Notes: a model not told the origin generated them from the sequence alone. A DNA stretch of 64,000 nt from Cetobacterium_A somerae (GCF_044784365.2 NZ_CP173062.2), one strand, 5' to 3'; positions 41,653 through 50,127 are shown, numbered from the stretch's first letter. A program made the numbers and translations.

Positions 41653-42462
41653 ATGTATATTACATTAAGAAAAAATAAAAAAATAAAAGTAAATATTTTA
41701 GGAGAAGGGGATCCTATCATTTTTATCCATTCATATCTTTGGGATAGTAATATGTGGGAGCCTCAACTAAAAGAGCTTTCAAAAAGCTTCAAGTGTATCT
41801 CTATAGATTTATGGGGGCATGGTGAATCTGACTTTTTAAATAAAGAGGATACTTGTTCTCTTAAAGAACTTACTGAAGATATAATTAATATAGCAAACCA
41901 ACTAAATATAAAACAATTCGATTATATTGGTTTATCTGTAGGTGCTATGTTAGGTACTTATTTAGCATTAAATTATAGTAATCGAATTAAAAAATTAGTT
42001 TTAATGGATGGATATTCTGGAGATGAGCCTATTTCAACACAAGAAAAATATATAAATTTATTAAATACTATTGAACATCTAAAGTATATTCCAGAAGAAC
42101 TTGCAAATATAATTACCCCAATGTTTTTTAGTAAAAACGAAGGGAATTCAAAAGGAATTTTTTATAGAAATTTTAAAAATGAACTTATGAATAAAAAAGA
42201 GAAAAACATTGATACTATTGTTAAATTAGGAAGAGAAATTTTTCAAAGAGAAAATCTTCTAAATGAAATGAAAAATATTAAAAATCCAACCTTATTTTTA
42301 GTTGGAGATGAAGATATCCCTAGACCAGCATATGAAAGTCTTGAAATGCATAAGCTAGTTAAAAACTCAAAACTAACTATTATTCCAAATGCTGGGCATA
42401 TATCTAATTTAGAAAATCCTACATTTGTAAATAGTGAAATAATAAAATTTTTGAATAAATAA
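41653..42462 (+). CDS. Alpha/beta hydrolase
   Basis: A 269-residue hydrolase with the full triad. IFIHSYLWDSNMW is the oxyanion region, Ser lies in YIGLSVGAMLG, Asp in VGDEDIPRP and His in NAGHISNLENP. The lid around residues 125-195 is Lys/Asn-rich. The family includes esterases, lactonases and peroxidases; the substrate cannot be called. It has an AAGGTGG ribosome site and ends at the terminator shared with the tRNA operon. Confidence 0.85.
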   Translation: MYITLRKNKKIKVNILGEGDPIIFIHSYLWDSNMWEPQLKELSKSFKCISIDLWGHGESDFLNKEDTCSLKELTEDIINIANQLNIKQFDYIGLSVGAMLGTYLALNYSNRIKKLVLMDGYSGDEPISTQEKYINLLNTIEHLKYIPEELANIITPMFFSKNEGNSKGIFYRNFKNELMNKKEKNIDTIVKLGREIFQRENLLNEMKNIKNPTLFLVGDEDIPRPAYESLEMHKLVKNSKLTIIPNAGHISNLENPTFVNSEIIKFLNK

Positions 42463-42471
42463 TAATAAAAA

Positions 42472-42493
42472 AAGCACAGAGTAATCTGTGCTT
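42472..42493 (-). terminator. Terminator of the six-tRNA operon
   Basis: A 9-bp stem AAGCACAGA/TCTGTGCTT with GTAA loop. Read leftward it is followed by seven Us. It may also serve the hydrolase from the other side. Confidence 0.85.
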
Positions 42494-42505
42494 AAAATTT
42501 CAAAG

Positions 42506-42582
42506 TGGTGCCTAGAAAAGGATTCGAACCTTCGACCGCCCGGGTATGAACCGGGTGCTCTAGCCAACTGAGCTATCTAGGC
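42506..42582 (-). tRNA. tRNA-Met (CAU), elongator type
   Basis: A complete cloverleaf with encoded CCA and anticodon CAU in loop TTCATAC. The G1-C72 pair rules out initiator tRNA, and the loop matches Bacillus elongator tRNA-Met more than tRNA-Ile2. Confidence 0.93.
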
Positions 42583-42585
42583 AAA

Positions 42586-42660
42586 TGGCTGGGGTGGCTG
42601 GATTCGAACCAACGCATGACGGAGTCAAAGTCCGTTGCCTTACCGCTTGGCGACACCCCA
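42586..42660 (-). tRNA. tRNA-Gln (UUG)
   Basis: A complete cloverleaf with encoded CCA and anticodon UUG in loop CTTTGAC. It lies 3 nt upstream of tRNA-Met in the same transcript. Confidence 0.95.
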
Positions 42661-42663
42661 AAG

Positions 42664-42739
42664 TGGTGCGTCATACTGGGCTCGAACCAGTGACAACACG
42701 ATTAAAAGTCGTGTGCTCTACCATCTGAGCTAATGACGC
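42664..42739 (-). tRNA. tRNA-Lys (UUU)
   Basis: A complete cloverleaf with encoded CCA and anticodon UUU in loop CTTTTAA. The acceptor stem is GCGTCAT/ATGACGC. Confidence 0.95.
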
Positions 42740-42747
42740 ATTTTTTA

Positions 42748-42823
42748 TGGAGCGGGAGACGAGGGTCGAACTCGCGACATTCAGCTTGGAAGGCTGACGC
42801 TCTACCAACTGAGCTACTCCCGC
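42748..42823 (-). tRNA. tRNA-Gly (UCC)
   Basis: A complete cloverleaf with encoded CCA and anticodon UCC in loop CTTCCAA. The acceptor stem starts GCGGGAG. Confidence 0.95.
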
Positions 42824-42839
42824 ATTTTTATAAATTTTA

Positions 42840-42916
42840 TGGGGTGACCGACGGGATTCGAACCCGCGACAACCAGATCCACAAACTGGCGCTCTACCAA
42901 CTGAACTACGGCCACC
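42840..42916 (-). tRNA. tRNA-His (GUG)
   Basis: A complete cloverleaf with encoded CCA and anticodon GUG in loop TTTGTGG. The extra G-1 opposite C73, the tRNA-His identity element, is encoded. Confidence 0.95.
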
Positions 42917-42922
42917 ATAAAA

Positions 42923-43010
42923 TGGTGCCTGGGGCCGGAATCGAACCGGCACGCTATCAGATAGCTCAGGATTTTAAGTCCTGTGCGTCTACCTATTCCG
43001 CCACCCAGGC
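42923..43010 (-). tRNA. tRNA-Leu (UAA), copy 1
   Basis: An 88-nt class II tRNA with a long variable arm, encoded CCA and anticodon UAA in loop CTTAAAA. First gene of the operon. It appears identical to the copy at 51699-51786. Confidence 0.95.
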
Positions 43011-43042
43011 GTTGATTTCTCGCTTTCGCTTTCAACAAAATA

Positions 43043-43071
43043 ATAGTACCATTTTTTTCAGTAAAAGTCAA
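43043..43071 (-). promoter_or_regulatory. Promoter of the six-tRNA operon
   Basis: On the minus strand TTGACT (43071-43066), a 17-bp spacer and TACTAT (43048-43043), followed by the leader GTTGAAAGCGAAAGC. The same promoter and leader precede the second tRNA-Leu copy. Confidence 0.88.
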
Positions 43072-43171
43072 CAAGTTTTTTATTTTTTTATAAAAAAGTT
43101 TTTATTGCAACTTTTTTCAACTTATGATACCATTGAATGACTCTATATTTAGGAGAATTAAAAAGAAACTA

Positions 43172-43311
43172 AGCGCCAGAACTTTTTAAGTTGACGAGGA
43201 CTGGAATCATCGAACATTCGGCGGGTATTCCAGAGGTGACTACAACCTTAGACCTTCTACAAATCTAAAAGGTGACTTTTAGGACAAAGGAAAGTAAGTA
43301 GTGATTCTTCT
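43172..43311 (+). ncRNA. glmS ribozyme (glucosamine-6-phosphate-activated)
   Basis: The leader holds AGCGCCAGAACT, AGTTGACGAGGAC..GGAATCATCGAA, TCGGCGGGTATTCC, GGTGACTTTTAGGACAAAGG and the usual spacing to glmS. These are the conserved core segments of the glmS ribozyme. Self-cleavage is expected between A43172 and G43173 when GlcN6P is bound, after which the glmS mRNA is degraded. It ends about 45 nt before the glmS ATG. Confidence 0.95.
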
Positions 43312-43358
43312 TAAATATAAAGAACATTGAAAATTAAATATTTTAAGGAGGATTTTTT

Positions 43359-45179
43359 ATGTGTGGAATTGTTGGTTACATAGGAAAAGGAGATGCTAAA
43401 AGCGTTGTTTTACAAGGGTTGGAAAAACTTGAGTACAGAGGATACGACTCAGCTGGTATCGCAATTATAAAGGATTCTAAAATTATAGTTGAAAAGAAAA
43501 AAGGTAAACTAAAAAATTTAGAAACTCACCTAGAGGGAATGGATTTAGACTCTCATATTGGAATCGGTCATACAAGATGGGCTACTCATGGTGAGCCATC
43601 TGATAGAAATTCTCATCCTCACTTTAGTGAAGATATGTCTATTGCAGTAGTTCATAACGGAATTATTGAAAATTATTCAATATTAAAAAATGAACTTATT
43701 GAAAAGGGTTATAGATTCAATTCTGACACAGATACCGAAGTGGTTGCGCATCTTATTCATTCTCTTTATAAAGGAAACCTTTTTAATGCTGTTACAGAAG
43801 CTATAAAACAGCTTAGAGGGAGTTATGCTCTTGGAATTCTTCATAAAGATTTTCCAGATGAAATTATCTGTGCAAGAAAGGATAGTCCACTTGTAATCGG
43901 AGTTGGTGAAAATGAAAACATTATCGCATCTGATGTCCCTGCACTTCTAAAATATACTAAGAATGTGTATTTTTTAGAAGATGGAGATATCGCTAGATTA
44001 ACTGCTAGCTCTATTGAAATCTTTGACAAAACTTTAAATTCTGTAAGAAGAGAAATTAAAGTTATTGAATGGGACTACGAGCAGGCTACTAAAGCTGGCT
44101 TCCCTCATTTTATGATTAAAGAAATTTTCGAACAGCCAAAATCTATCGAAGAAACTTTGAATAGAAGAGTTCACAATGGAATCATTGACTTCTCTGATGT
44201 TTTATCTGATGATGAAATCAATAAATTTGATATGATTCATATTGTCGCTTGTGGAACTGCGTATCATGCTGGATTACAAGGACAATATGCTTTAAGAGAA
44301 ATTTCTAGAATTAACTCTTTAGTTGAAATTGCATCTGAATATAGATATATGAATCCTTTTGTTAACGAAAATACCTTAGCTATTTTTGTAAGCCAATCTG
44401 GTGAAACCTTAGATACACTTGCAGCTTTAAAAGAAGCAAAATCTAGAGGTGCAAAAACATTAGCTATTACTAACGTTGTTGGTTCAACTATTTCAAGAGA
44501 AGCTCATAACACAATTTATACTATGGCTGGTCCTGAAATTGCAGTTGCTTCTACTAAAGCTTATACAACACAGGTGACTATTTTTCAATTATTAGCTATA
44601 TATTTAGCTGAGAAAAAAGGAAAATTAACTAAAGAAAAAGTAGAAAAGTTAGTATCTTCTTTATATAGTATTCCAGAAAAAATTAAAACTACTTTAGATA
44701 ATACCGAAATTATTAAAAATGTTGCAAACTTTATGAAAGATAAGCATAATGGTTTTTATATTGGAAGAGGTGTTGATTTTGCTACAGCTCTAGAAGGATC
44801 ATTAAAAATGAAAGAGATTACATATATTCATACTGAAGCCTTTCCTGCTGGAGAGTTAAAGCACGGTTCAATAGCTTTAATCGAACCGGGAACACCCGTT
44901 GTAGTTATCGGAATGCAATCAAATCTTTTAGAAAAAACAATATCAAATATTAAAGAACTTAAAGCTAGAGGAGCACATATTATAACTGTTGCAAGAAAAT
45001 CTTGTGAAGAAGCTATTGACGTTTCTGATGAGTTTATCGGCGTAGAAGATATTGAAGATGTTTTCTCTGTTCTATTAGCTATTATTCCGTTACAGCTTTT
45101 ATCATACTTTACATCAGTAGATAAAGGTATCGATGTAGATAAACCTAGAAATCTAGCAAAATCAGTAACTGTTGAATAA
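43359..45179 (+). CDS. glmS: Glutamine-fructose-6-phosphate aminotransferase (isomerizing)
   Basis: A 606-residue enzyme making glucosamine-6-phosphate for cell-wall and lipid A synthesis. The mature N-terminal Cys2 is the glutaminase nucleophile (MCGIVGYIGKGD). GHTRWATHGEPS and HNGIIENY complete that domain. The two SIS domains have SQSGETLDTLAALKEA and VASTKAYTTQ, and the C terminus ends NLAKSVTVE. It is controlled by the ribozyme in its leader and followed by its own terminator. Confidence 0.98.
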   Translation: MCGIVGYIGKGDAKSVVLQGLEKLEYRGYDSAGIAIIKDSKIIVEKKKGKLKNLETHLEGMDLDSHIGIGHTRWATHGEPSDRNSHPHFSEDMSIAVVHNGIIENYSILKNELIEKGYRFNSDTDTEVVAHLIHSLYKGNLFNAVTEAIKQLRGSYALGILHKDFPDEIICARKDSPLVIGVGENENIIASDVPALLKYTKNVYFLEDGDIARLTASSIEIFDKTLNSVRREIKVIEWDYEQATKAGFPHFMIKEIFEQPKSIEETLNRRVHNGIIDFSDVLSDDEINKFDMIHIVACGTAYHAGLQGQYALREISRINSLVEIASEYRYMNPFVNENTLAIFVSQSGETLDTLAALKEAKSRGAKTLAITNVVGSTISREAHNTIYTMAGPEIAVASTKAYTTQVTIFQLLAIYLAEKKGKLTKEKVEKLVSSLYSIPEKIKTTLDNTEIIKNVANFMKDKHNGFYIGRGVDFATALEGSLKMKEITYIHTEAFPAGELKHGSIALIEPGTPVVVIGMQSNLLEKTISNIKELKARGAHIITVARKSCEEAIDVSDEFIGVEDIEDVFSVLLAIIPLQLLSYFTSVDKGIDVDKPRNLAKSVTVE

Positions 45180-45182
45180 TTC

Positions 45183-45208
45183 AAAAAGAGCCAATAGGCT
45201 CTTTTTTT
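45183..45208 (+). terminator. Terminator of glmS
   Basis: A 10-bp stem AAAAAGAGCC/GGCTCTTTTT with AATA loop and trailing Ts. Confidence 0.92.
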
Positions 45209-45273
45209 TATACTTATTAAGTAGAAATTAACATTTTTTCATGTTATAATATTTTTACTTTAGGAGGTTATAT

Positions 45274-46128
45274 ATGAATGATAGATTAAAAGGCACAATT
45301 TGGATGTGTATCTCTGCTTTAGGGATGGCACTAATGGGAGCTACAGTTAAATTTATTGGTAGCGATATCTCGACTTTTGAAAAACTTTTTTTTAGAAATC
45401 TTATTGGTGTAGTTATGTTACTTTTTACAATGAGAGGACAAAATATAAATATTTGGGGAAGTAGTAATAGAAGTAGATTATTTATGGTTTACAGATGTGT
45501 TATCGGGTTAACTGGTGCAGTTTTATATTTTTATTGCATAAACAAACTCTATTTAGCTGATTCAGCTTTATTAAATAAACTTTCACCATTCTTTGTAACT
45601 ATTTTTGCAACTCTATTCTTAAAAGAAAAACTTGAAAGGCATCAAATCCCTATTTTAATCGTTGTATTATTTGGAGCTCTTCTTGTTATCAAACCTAAAT
45701 TTAGTTTTGAAATGCTTCCAGCTCTAGCAGGATTCTTGTCAGCTATTTTTGCTGGTGGTGCCTATACTTTAGTTAGATATCTTAGAACTATGGAAGAACC
45801 ATCAACTTTAGTTTTATGGTTTTCAGCTTTTTCCATGGTAGGAATGATTCCACCTATGTTAATACAAGGATTTGTTATTCCTAGTGGTGTCCAATTATTT
45901 TATCTTATTTTAACTGGTATTTTTGCAACTGTTGGACAAATTGGTTTAGCATACGCTTATAAATATGCTTTAGCTAGTGAGGTTTCTATATACCAGTACT
46001 TAAGTATTATATTTTCAGCTATAATCGGGTTTATGTTTTGGAAAGAAATTCCAGATACTTTAAGTCTGATTGGTGGATTAATAATTATTGGAGCAGCTAT
46101 TTTTAACTACAGATTATCAAAAAAGTGA
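45274..46128 (+). CDS. DMT-superfamily (EamA) transporter
   Basis: A 284-residue protein of about ten helices in two EamA repeats. WMCISALGMALMGATVKFIG opens the first, FFRNLIGVVML follows, and the second ends FWKEIPDTLSLIGGLIIIGAAIFNY. The family moves amino acids, nucleosides or other small metabolites, mostly outward. Single gene with AGGAGG and a terminator overlapping its stop. Confidence 0.9.
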   Translation: MNDRLKGTIWMCISALGMALMGATVKFIGSDISTFEKLFFRNLIGVVMLLFTMRGQNINIWGSSNRSRLFMVYRCVIGLTGAVLYFYCINKLYLADSALLNKLSPFFVTIFATLFLKEKLERHQIPILIVVLFGALLVIKPKFSFEMLPALAGFLSAIFAGGAYTLVRYLRTMEEPSTLVLWFSAFSMVGMIPPMLIQGFVIPSGVQLFYLILTGIFATVGQIGLAYAYKYALASEVSIYQYLSIIFSAIIGFMFWKEIPDTLSLIGGLIIIGAAIFNYRLSKK

Positions 46129-46150
46129 TTGCTATAGCAATCACTTTTTT
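46119..46150. terminator. Bidirectional intrinsic terminator
   Basis: A 14-bp stem (46119-46132 with 46137-46150) with A-rich and T-rich arms. It overlaps the 3' ends of the DMT gene and the convergent YkgJ-type gene. Confidence 0.9.
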
Positions 46151-46680
46151 ATCTCTTCTATCACACTGTTTAACTTCACATTTTGTTTATTTTTATATTC
46201 CTTATATTCTTCTATAACCTTATCGTCTATAAAATAATATCTTTCATCATTTAGCTGATAACTTTTTAAAGGGTATTTTTCTATTCTAACATCTTTTTTT
46301 TCTAATCTTATAACTGTTGAACAACTCTTTCTACAAGGTTCTAAAGGAGAGCAAGTTTTAAAACAATCATCTTTTTCATAGATTTTATATGATATATATC
46401 TACAACATATCGGCCTTAATTTATATATCAAACATTTTCCTAGTTCTTTATCGTGAAAATAGCAAACACTTTCCTCTAGTTTATTTTTCAATACTTTTTC
46501 TTTTACTTCATTATTTTTTCTTAAAAACTCTACTATCTCTCTCTTTTCATCTAAGGATATTAATGAATAATCCCAATTGCAACAACCACATGAATTAGAG
46601 GTTTGATTGCATAATCTTTCTCCATTCAACTTCACTATTTTATTTTTTGCATCTTCCAATATTTCTCTTAATATTTTCAT
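46141..46680 (-). CDS. YkgJ-family cysteine-cluster protein
   Basis: A 179-residue protein with 12 cysteines. SCGCCNWDYSLISLDEKREI and CYFHDKELGKCLIYKLRPICCRY fit the YkgJ pattern (CxxCC, then C....CxIY..RPxxCR), a family thought to hold zinc or iron. A second Cys group, DDCFKTCSPLEPCRKSC, follows. It begins 12 nt after the B12-regulated TonB receptor, so it is probably under the same cobalamin riboswitch. No function is established. Confidence 0.8.
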   Translation of the reverse strand: MKILREILEDAKNKIVKLNGERLCNQTSNSCGCCNWDYSLISLDEKREIVEFLRKNNEVKEKVLKNKLEESVCYFHDKELGKCLIYKLRPICCRYISYKIYEKDDCFKTCSPLEPCRKSCSTVIRLEKKDVRIEKYPLKSYQLNDERYYFIDDKVIEEYKEYKNKQNVKLNSVIEEIKK

Positions 46681-46692
46681 TTCCTCTTCCTT

Positions 46693-48738
46693 TTAAAACG
46701 TATACGAAATACCTATTGTTAGTGTTCTACCTATTGCAGGATAGTATTGTCGTCTAAATTTCCATTCATTATTCTCATAATTATCATCCCAATATCCTGC
46801 ATATTCGTCATACTTTTCATCAAATATATTTTCAATTCTACCTGTTATCATAAAATCAGAAGTTATTTTATAATAAGCAGATAAATCAAAGGTTATATAT
46901 TCACCGGAATTTTTACCTCTTAAATTTTCTAAATCATCTAAATCATACGATTGACTATAGTAGACACCTTCAAAAGTTGTAGAAAATTTTTCAGTAAAAT
47001 CATATGTTAATCCACCTGTTATTTTCCAATTGGGTACGCTTGGCATCTCAGAACCTGCATATTCACCGTCTACTATTTTACTTTTTATATAAGTTATAGA
47101 TGACTTTAAAGTTAATTTATCTATATAGTGTTCAGCAACTCCTTCAAATCCAACTCTTTCAGTTTTTCCAATGTTATAGTTTACCATACCTGAAAACTCT
47201 GGTGGTATAGCTGAATATATCTCATCATGTGTTTTTTTATAAAATGTAGAAATAGATAAATATGTGTCATTAAGAAAATCTTTAAGTCCTATCTCAATTG
47301 TATCTTGAACTTGAGGCTTTAATTTCTCTGAATTTTTTGTATATCTCATTTCAGAAGCTGTCGGAGTTCTAAAAGCTCTATTATATGAGATATAAGTAGA
47401 ACCTGTGTCAGAATATAAATAGTTAGCACTTAATTCATAAGAGTAATTATTATATTTACTATCATCTTTCGTTCCAATTTTATTCCAATTATTTAAACTC
47501 GCGTCTCTCCAATAAAAATTATATTTTGAATAGTCATATCTTATTCCTTGACTCAATTGTAATTTACCAACCTCATACTTATTCATAAAAAATGTTCCAA
47601 AGTTTTCTTTAGTGGAATTCCCTGACTGTACATTTTTATATCCCATTATCTTATCCTTACCATTCTCCCCTAATCCTGTTACCTTCTTATACTCCTTTCC
47701 AACTGAATAAGGTTTAAAAGCTTCATCTAAATAGTCCATACCCACTATAAAATACCCATCTGGACTATAATTATGTTTTATTTGAGCTTTTACATACTTT
47801 CGCTCATCATCTCCATCTCTTTTAAAGCTTCCATAATATTTGTTTCCTGCATATCTATTAAAATTACTATTTTTTCTATAATAATAGTTTCCATATATTA
47901 GGAATTCTGTATCTGAAGATATATTTTTAGAAATTTTTAAATAGTTATCATTAGACTCATATTTTGAACCTGAAATTTTCCCAGGATTTTTTCTATCGTT
48001 ATCAGATATATATCTTGGAACAGCTACTCCTAATTTATTTTTATCTCTATTATAAGTATACTTATACTCTATCTCTCCATTTTTCAAAAGATATTTAGCT
48101 TTTAAATTAAATGAATGATTTCTAAAATCTTCATGTTCTCTCCATCCATTATTGCTATCTTCAACAAAAGCTACTTCAGCTAAAAATTTATCTGTTATTT
48201 TTGCACCATAAAGAAATCCATATTTTCTAGTATTATAACTTCCATAATCACCAAAAATATTTCCATAAAAATCTTTATTTTCAACATTTTTAGTCAATAC
48301 ATTTATTACACCACCGATTGCTTTATCTCCGTAAAGTATGTTTCCTCCTCCAGGAATAACCTCTACCCTATCAATCATAGCTAAAGGTAAATTAGATATC
48401 TGACTAGATGATACTGGTACTCCATCTAAGGTTATTAAAGAGTTCCGATCACTATACATAGAATTTAATCCTCTTATATCAAACTTTATTGTTCCTGCAT
48501 ATCTTGTCACTCTTATTCCTGGTACATTTTTCAATACATCTACTAAATCTTTTGCTCCACTATCTTTAATCTCTTGTGAAGTAACAATACTTATATTTGC
48601 AGATGTATCCCTAACAGTGGTTTCAAAATTTTCTGTTGTTATAACACTATCACTTAATTTGATAACTTTATTAGTATTCTCACCAAAAGATATGATGGAA
48701 AATAACAAATAACTTATTCCTAATATTTTTCTACTCAT
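46693..48738 (-). CDS. btuB: TonB-dependent outer-membrane receptor, BtuB-like
   Basis: About 681 residues. I take the ATG at 48738 (GGGAGG 4 nt upstream), giving MSRKILGISYLLFSIISFG as signal peptide; an ATG four codons upstream has no clear site. The plug domain starts near DTSANISIVTSQEIKDSGAKDLVDVLKNVPGI and has DIRGLNSMYSDRNSLITLDGVPV and IPGGGNILYGDKAIGGVINV. The barrel ends in a C-terminal ...RTLTIGISYTF strand with terminal Phe. The cobalamin riboswitch in its leader argues for corrinoid uptake. No BtuFCD genes are adjacent. Confidence 0.9.
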   Translation of the reverse strand: MSRKILGISYLLFSIISFGENTNKVIKLSDSVITTENFETTVRDTSANISIVTSQEIKDSGAKDLVDVLKNVPGIRVTRYAGTIKFDIRGLNSMYSDRNSLITLDGVPVSSSQISNLPLAMIDRVEVIPGGGNILYGDKAIGGVINVLTKNVENKDFYGNIFGDYGSYNTRKYGFLYGAKITDKFLAEVAFVEDSNNGWREHEDFRNHSFNLKAKYLLKNGEIEYKYTYNRDKNKLGVAVPRYISDNDRKNPGKISGSKYESNDNYLKISKNISSDTEFLIYGNYYYRKNSNFNRYAGNKYYGSFKRDGDDERKYVKAQIKHNYSPDGYFIVGMDYLDEAFKPYSVGKEYKKVTGLGENGKDKIMGYKNVQSGNSTKENFGTFFMNKYEVGKLQLSQGIRYDYSKYNFYWRDASLNNWNKIGTKDDSKYNNYSYELSANYLYSDTGSTYISYNRAFRTPTASEMRYTKNSEKLKPQVQDTIEIGLKDFLNDTYLSISTFYKKTHDEIYSAIPPEFSGMVNYNIGKTERVGFEGVAEHYIDKLTLKSSITYIKSKIVDGEYAGSEMPSVPNWKITGGLTYDFTEKFSTTFEGVYYSQSYDLDDLENLRGKNSGEYITFDLSAYYKITSDFMITGRIENIFDEKYDEYAGYWDDNYENNEWKFRRQYYPAIGRTLTIGISYTF

Positions 48739-48935
48739 CTTTCCTCCCATTTGATTTTCTTCTTAAATGACAATTACTCAATATAGAAAAATATTAGATA
48801 ATTAAAAAATCTAATAAAAATCAAAAGCCCATTAAACTTTAGTTTTTATTAGAAATTAGAAGTTTTTATTTAATTACAAAAAATTGTATTATAAAATACA
48901 CTCTTCTTTCTCATCTTTCCCCCACGAAAAATAAA

Positions 48936-48970
48936 AAACTAAATTTTAAATAAGTCTCCTGACTTAGTTT
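48936..48970 (-). terminator. Putative expression-platform terminator of the btuB riboswitch
   Basis: On the minus strand AAACTAA (48970-48964) pairs with TTAGTTT (48942-48936), followed by a T-rich tract. The left arm overlaps the B12 box, so ligand binding could govern it. The stem is weak. Confidence 0.5.
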
Positions 48971-49090
48971 CATCCTACTCCTAACCCTTCCCAGATTTTA
49001 TAATCCAGTGGTTCTATCAGTTTCGTCCACAATACAGTAGCTTGGGGCTGCGTGGGATTCTCACCCATCTTCCTCTATTAAGCCTTTTGG
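48951..49090 (-). promoter_or_regulatory. Cobalamin riboswitch (btuB leader)
   Basis: On the minus strand the leader has GGTGAGAATCCCACGC, AGCTACTGT, GAACCACTGG, GGGAAGGGTTAGGAGTAGGATGAA and the B12 box AAGTCAGGAGACTT (48966-48953). It is the second cobalamin riboswitch of the window and controls the receptor and YkgJ-type gene. The 200 nt between it and the ATG hold no gene that I can see. Confidence 0.94.
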
Positions 49091-49108
49091 CATTTAAAAT
49101 ACTTTTAT

Positions 49109-49137
49109 AATATAATACTTTAAATTTATTTTGTCAA
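49109..49137 (-). promoter_or_regulatory. Promoter of the btuB operon
   Basis: On the minus strand TTGACA (49137-49132), a 17-bp spacer and TATATT (49114-49109), placing the start just before the riboswitch. Confidence 0.85.
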
Positions 49138-49169
49138 TTATTTGAATATAACATTTATTATTTGAATAT
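49137..49169 (-). repeat. Tandem 13-bp direct repeat upstream of the btuB promoter
   Basis: ATATTCAAATAAT occurs perfectly twice (49169-49157 and 49149-49137 on the minus strand), 20 bp apart, directly next to the -35 box. It may be an activator site or UP-element-like sequence. Confidence 0.6.
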
Positions 49170-49206
49170 TTTTTTCATTTTGACTTCTTTTTTATATTAT
49201 AAAAAA

Positions 49207-49229
49207 AAGAAGCAGAATATCTACTTCTT
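49207..49229 (-). terminator. Terminator of the NlpC/P60 operon
   Basis: A 9-bp stem AAGAAGTAG/CTGCTTCTT with one mismatch and a 5-nt loop. Read leftward it is followed by eight Us. Confidence 0.85.
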
Positions 49230-49235
49230 CTCTAA

Positions 49236-49706
49236 TTATAAAACTTTTCTAACTTGCCAAAAATGATTATTCCAATAACCATCTATCTCAGAAATTACAA
49301 CACCCTTTGATGTTGATGCATGCATAAATTTATTATTACCTAAATAAACTCCAACATGATGAGTTTTTCTCCATCCAATCTTAAAAAAGACTAAATCACC
49401 AACTTCCCAATAATTAGGTTTTTTTATTTTATCTCCCTCTTGGGCCATATTTTTAGTTGTTCTTGGCAATTTCTTTGAAAACTTTTCTTTATAAAGGTGC
49501 TGCATTAGAGCTGAACAATCCACTCCGCTTTTAGTTGTACCTCCTAGCCTATATCTAGTCCCTTTCCAACTTTTATAAAAAGCGGTTATTTTAGCAGTTC
49601 TTTCATTTCTTTCTCTTTCACTAATCCTAGCTGATGAACATCCTGTGAATATAATTAAAACGAACAAAAGTAATATTTTCAAAAGAAATCTATTATTTTT
49701 TAACAA
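49236..49706 (-). CDS. NlpC/P60-family lipoprotein peptidase
   Basis: A 156-residue lipoprotein. The lipobox LIIFTGCSS puts the lipid on Cys23. The catalytic domain has Cys64 in KSGVDCSALMQ, His at 116/117 in KTHHVGVYLG and His129 in FMHASTSKG. This is a Spr/MepS-like peptidoglycan endopeptidase that cuts peptide cross-links in the periplasm. Its start overlaps the META lipoprotein gene by 14 nt. Confidence 0.92.
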   Translation of the reverse strand: MLKNNRFLLKILLLFVLIIFTGCSSARISERERNERTAKITAFYKSWKGTRYRLGGTTKSGVDCSALMQHLYKEKFSKKLPRTTKNMAQEGDKIKKPNYWEVGDLVFFKIGWRKTHHVGVYLGNNKFMHASTSKGVVISEIDGYWNNHFWQVRKVL

Positions 49707-50079
49707 AATTTAATTTTACTCCTGAATTTGTAAGTAGTATAATCCCATCTTTTGTTACCTCAATCTCTTTTGAATCTTTAAGATTTTTTAAATACTCTTG
49801 CTCTTGTATCATTAAATTTTCAGGTCCCATCATTCTAGTAGATCCAGGCTCTTGAATTGAAATTTTATTTCCTTCTAATGTATAGTTTGCAAAATATCTG
49901 TTAACACTTGAAGTTCCAGAAACCTTATCTTTCTCAAAATTAATATCAATTTCACTTTCTGGAAGAACACCTTGAAGAATATATGTATTCCCTATAATTT
50001 GAGAACTTATATCCTCTTTTTTTCCAAAACATCCTACAAATAACATAGTTGTAATTAAAAACAATAGTAGCTTCTTCAT
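49693..50079 (-). CDS. META-domain (HslJ-like) lipoprotein
   Basis: A 128-residue lipoprotein with lipobox MLFVGCFG (Cys17). The META/HslJ fold shows in GNTYILQGV, INFEKDKVSGTSSVNRYFANYTLEGNKI and TRMMGPENLMIQEQEYLKNL. HslJ relatives are linked to novobiocin resistance and motility; the molecular role is unknown. It is upstream of and overlaps the NlpC/P60 gene. Confidence 0.85.
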   Translation of the reverse strand: MKKLLLFLITTMLFVGCFGKKEDISSQIIGNTYILQGVLPESEIDINFEKDKVSGTSSVNRYFANYTLEGNKISIQEPGSTRMMGPENLMIQEQEYLKNLKDSKEIEVTKDGIILLTNSGVKLNFVKK

Positions 50080-50127
50080 TTTTTCACCTCTTCTTTATTA
50101 TTATTTCCTATTCTAACATGTTCAGCT

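Noticed and set aside
42506..42582. tRNA-Ile2 (lysidine CAU) or initiator tRNA-Met
   Set aside because: G1-C72 pairing excludes the initiator. The anticodon arm matches elongator tRNA-Met better than tRNA-Ile2, though this was judged by eye.
42671..43140. Several open frames across the tRNA cluster on both strands
   Set aside because: They are translations of tRNA genes (for example GRSSVGRAP and VAQLVERQ patterns), a well-known false call. The cloverleafs explain the sequence fully.
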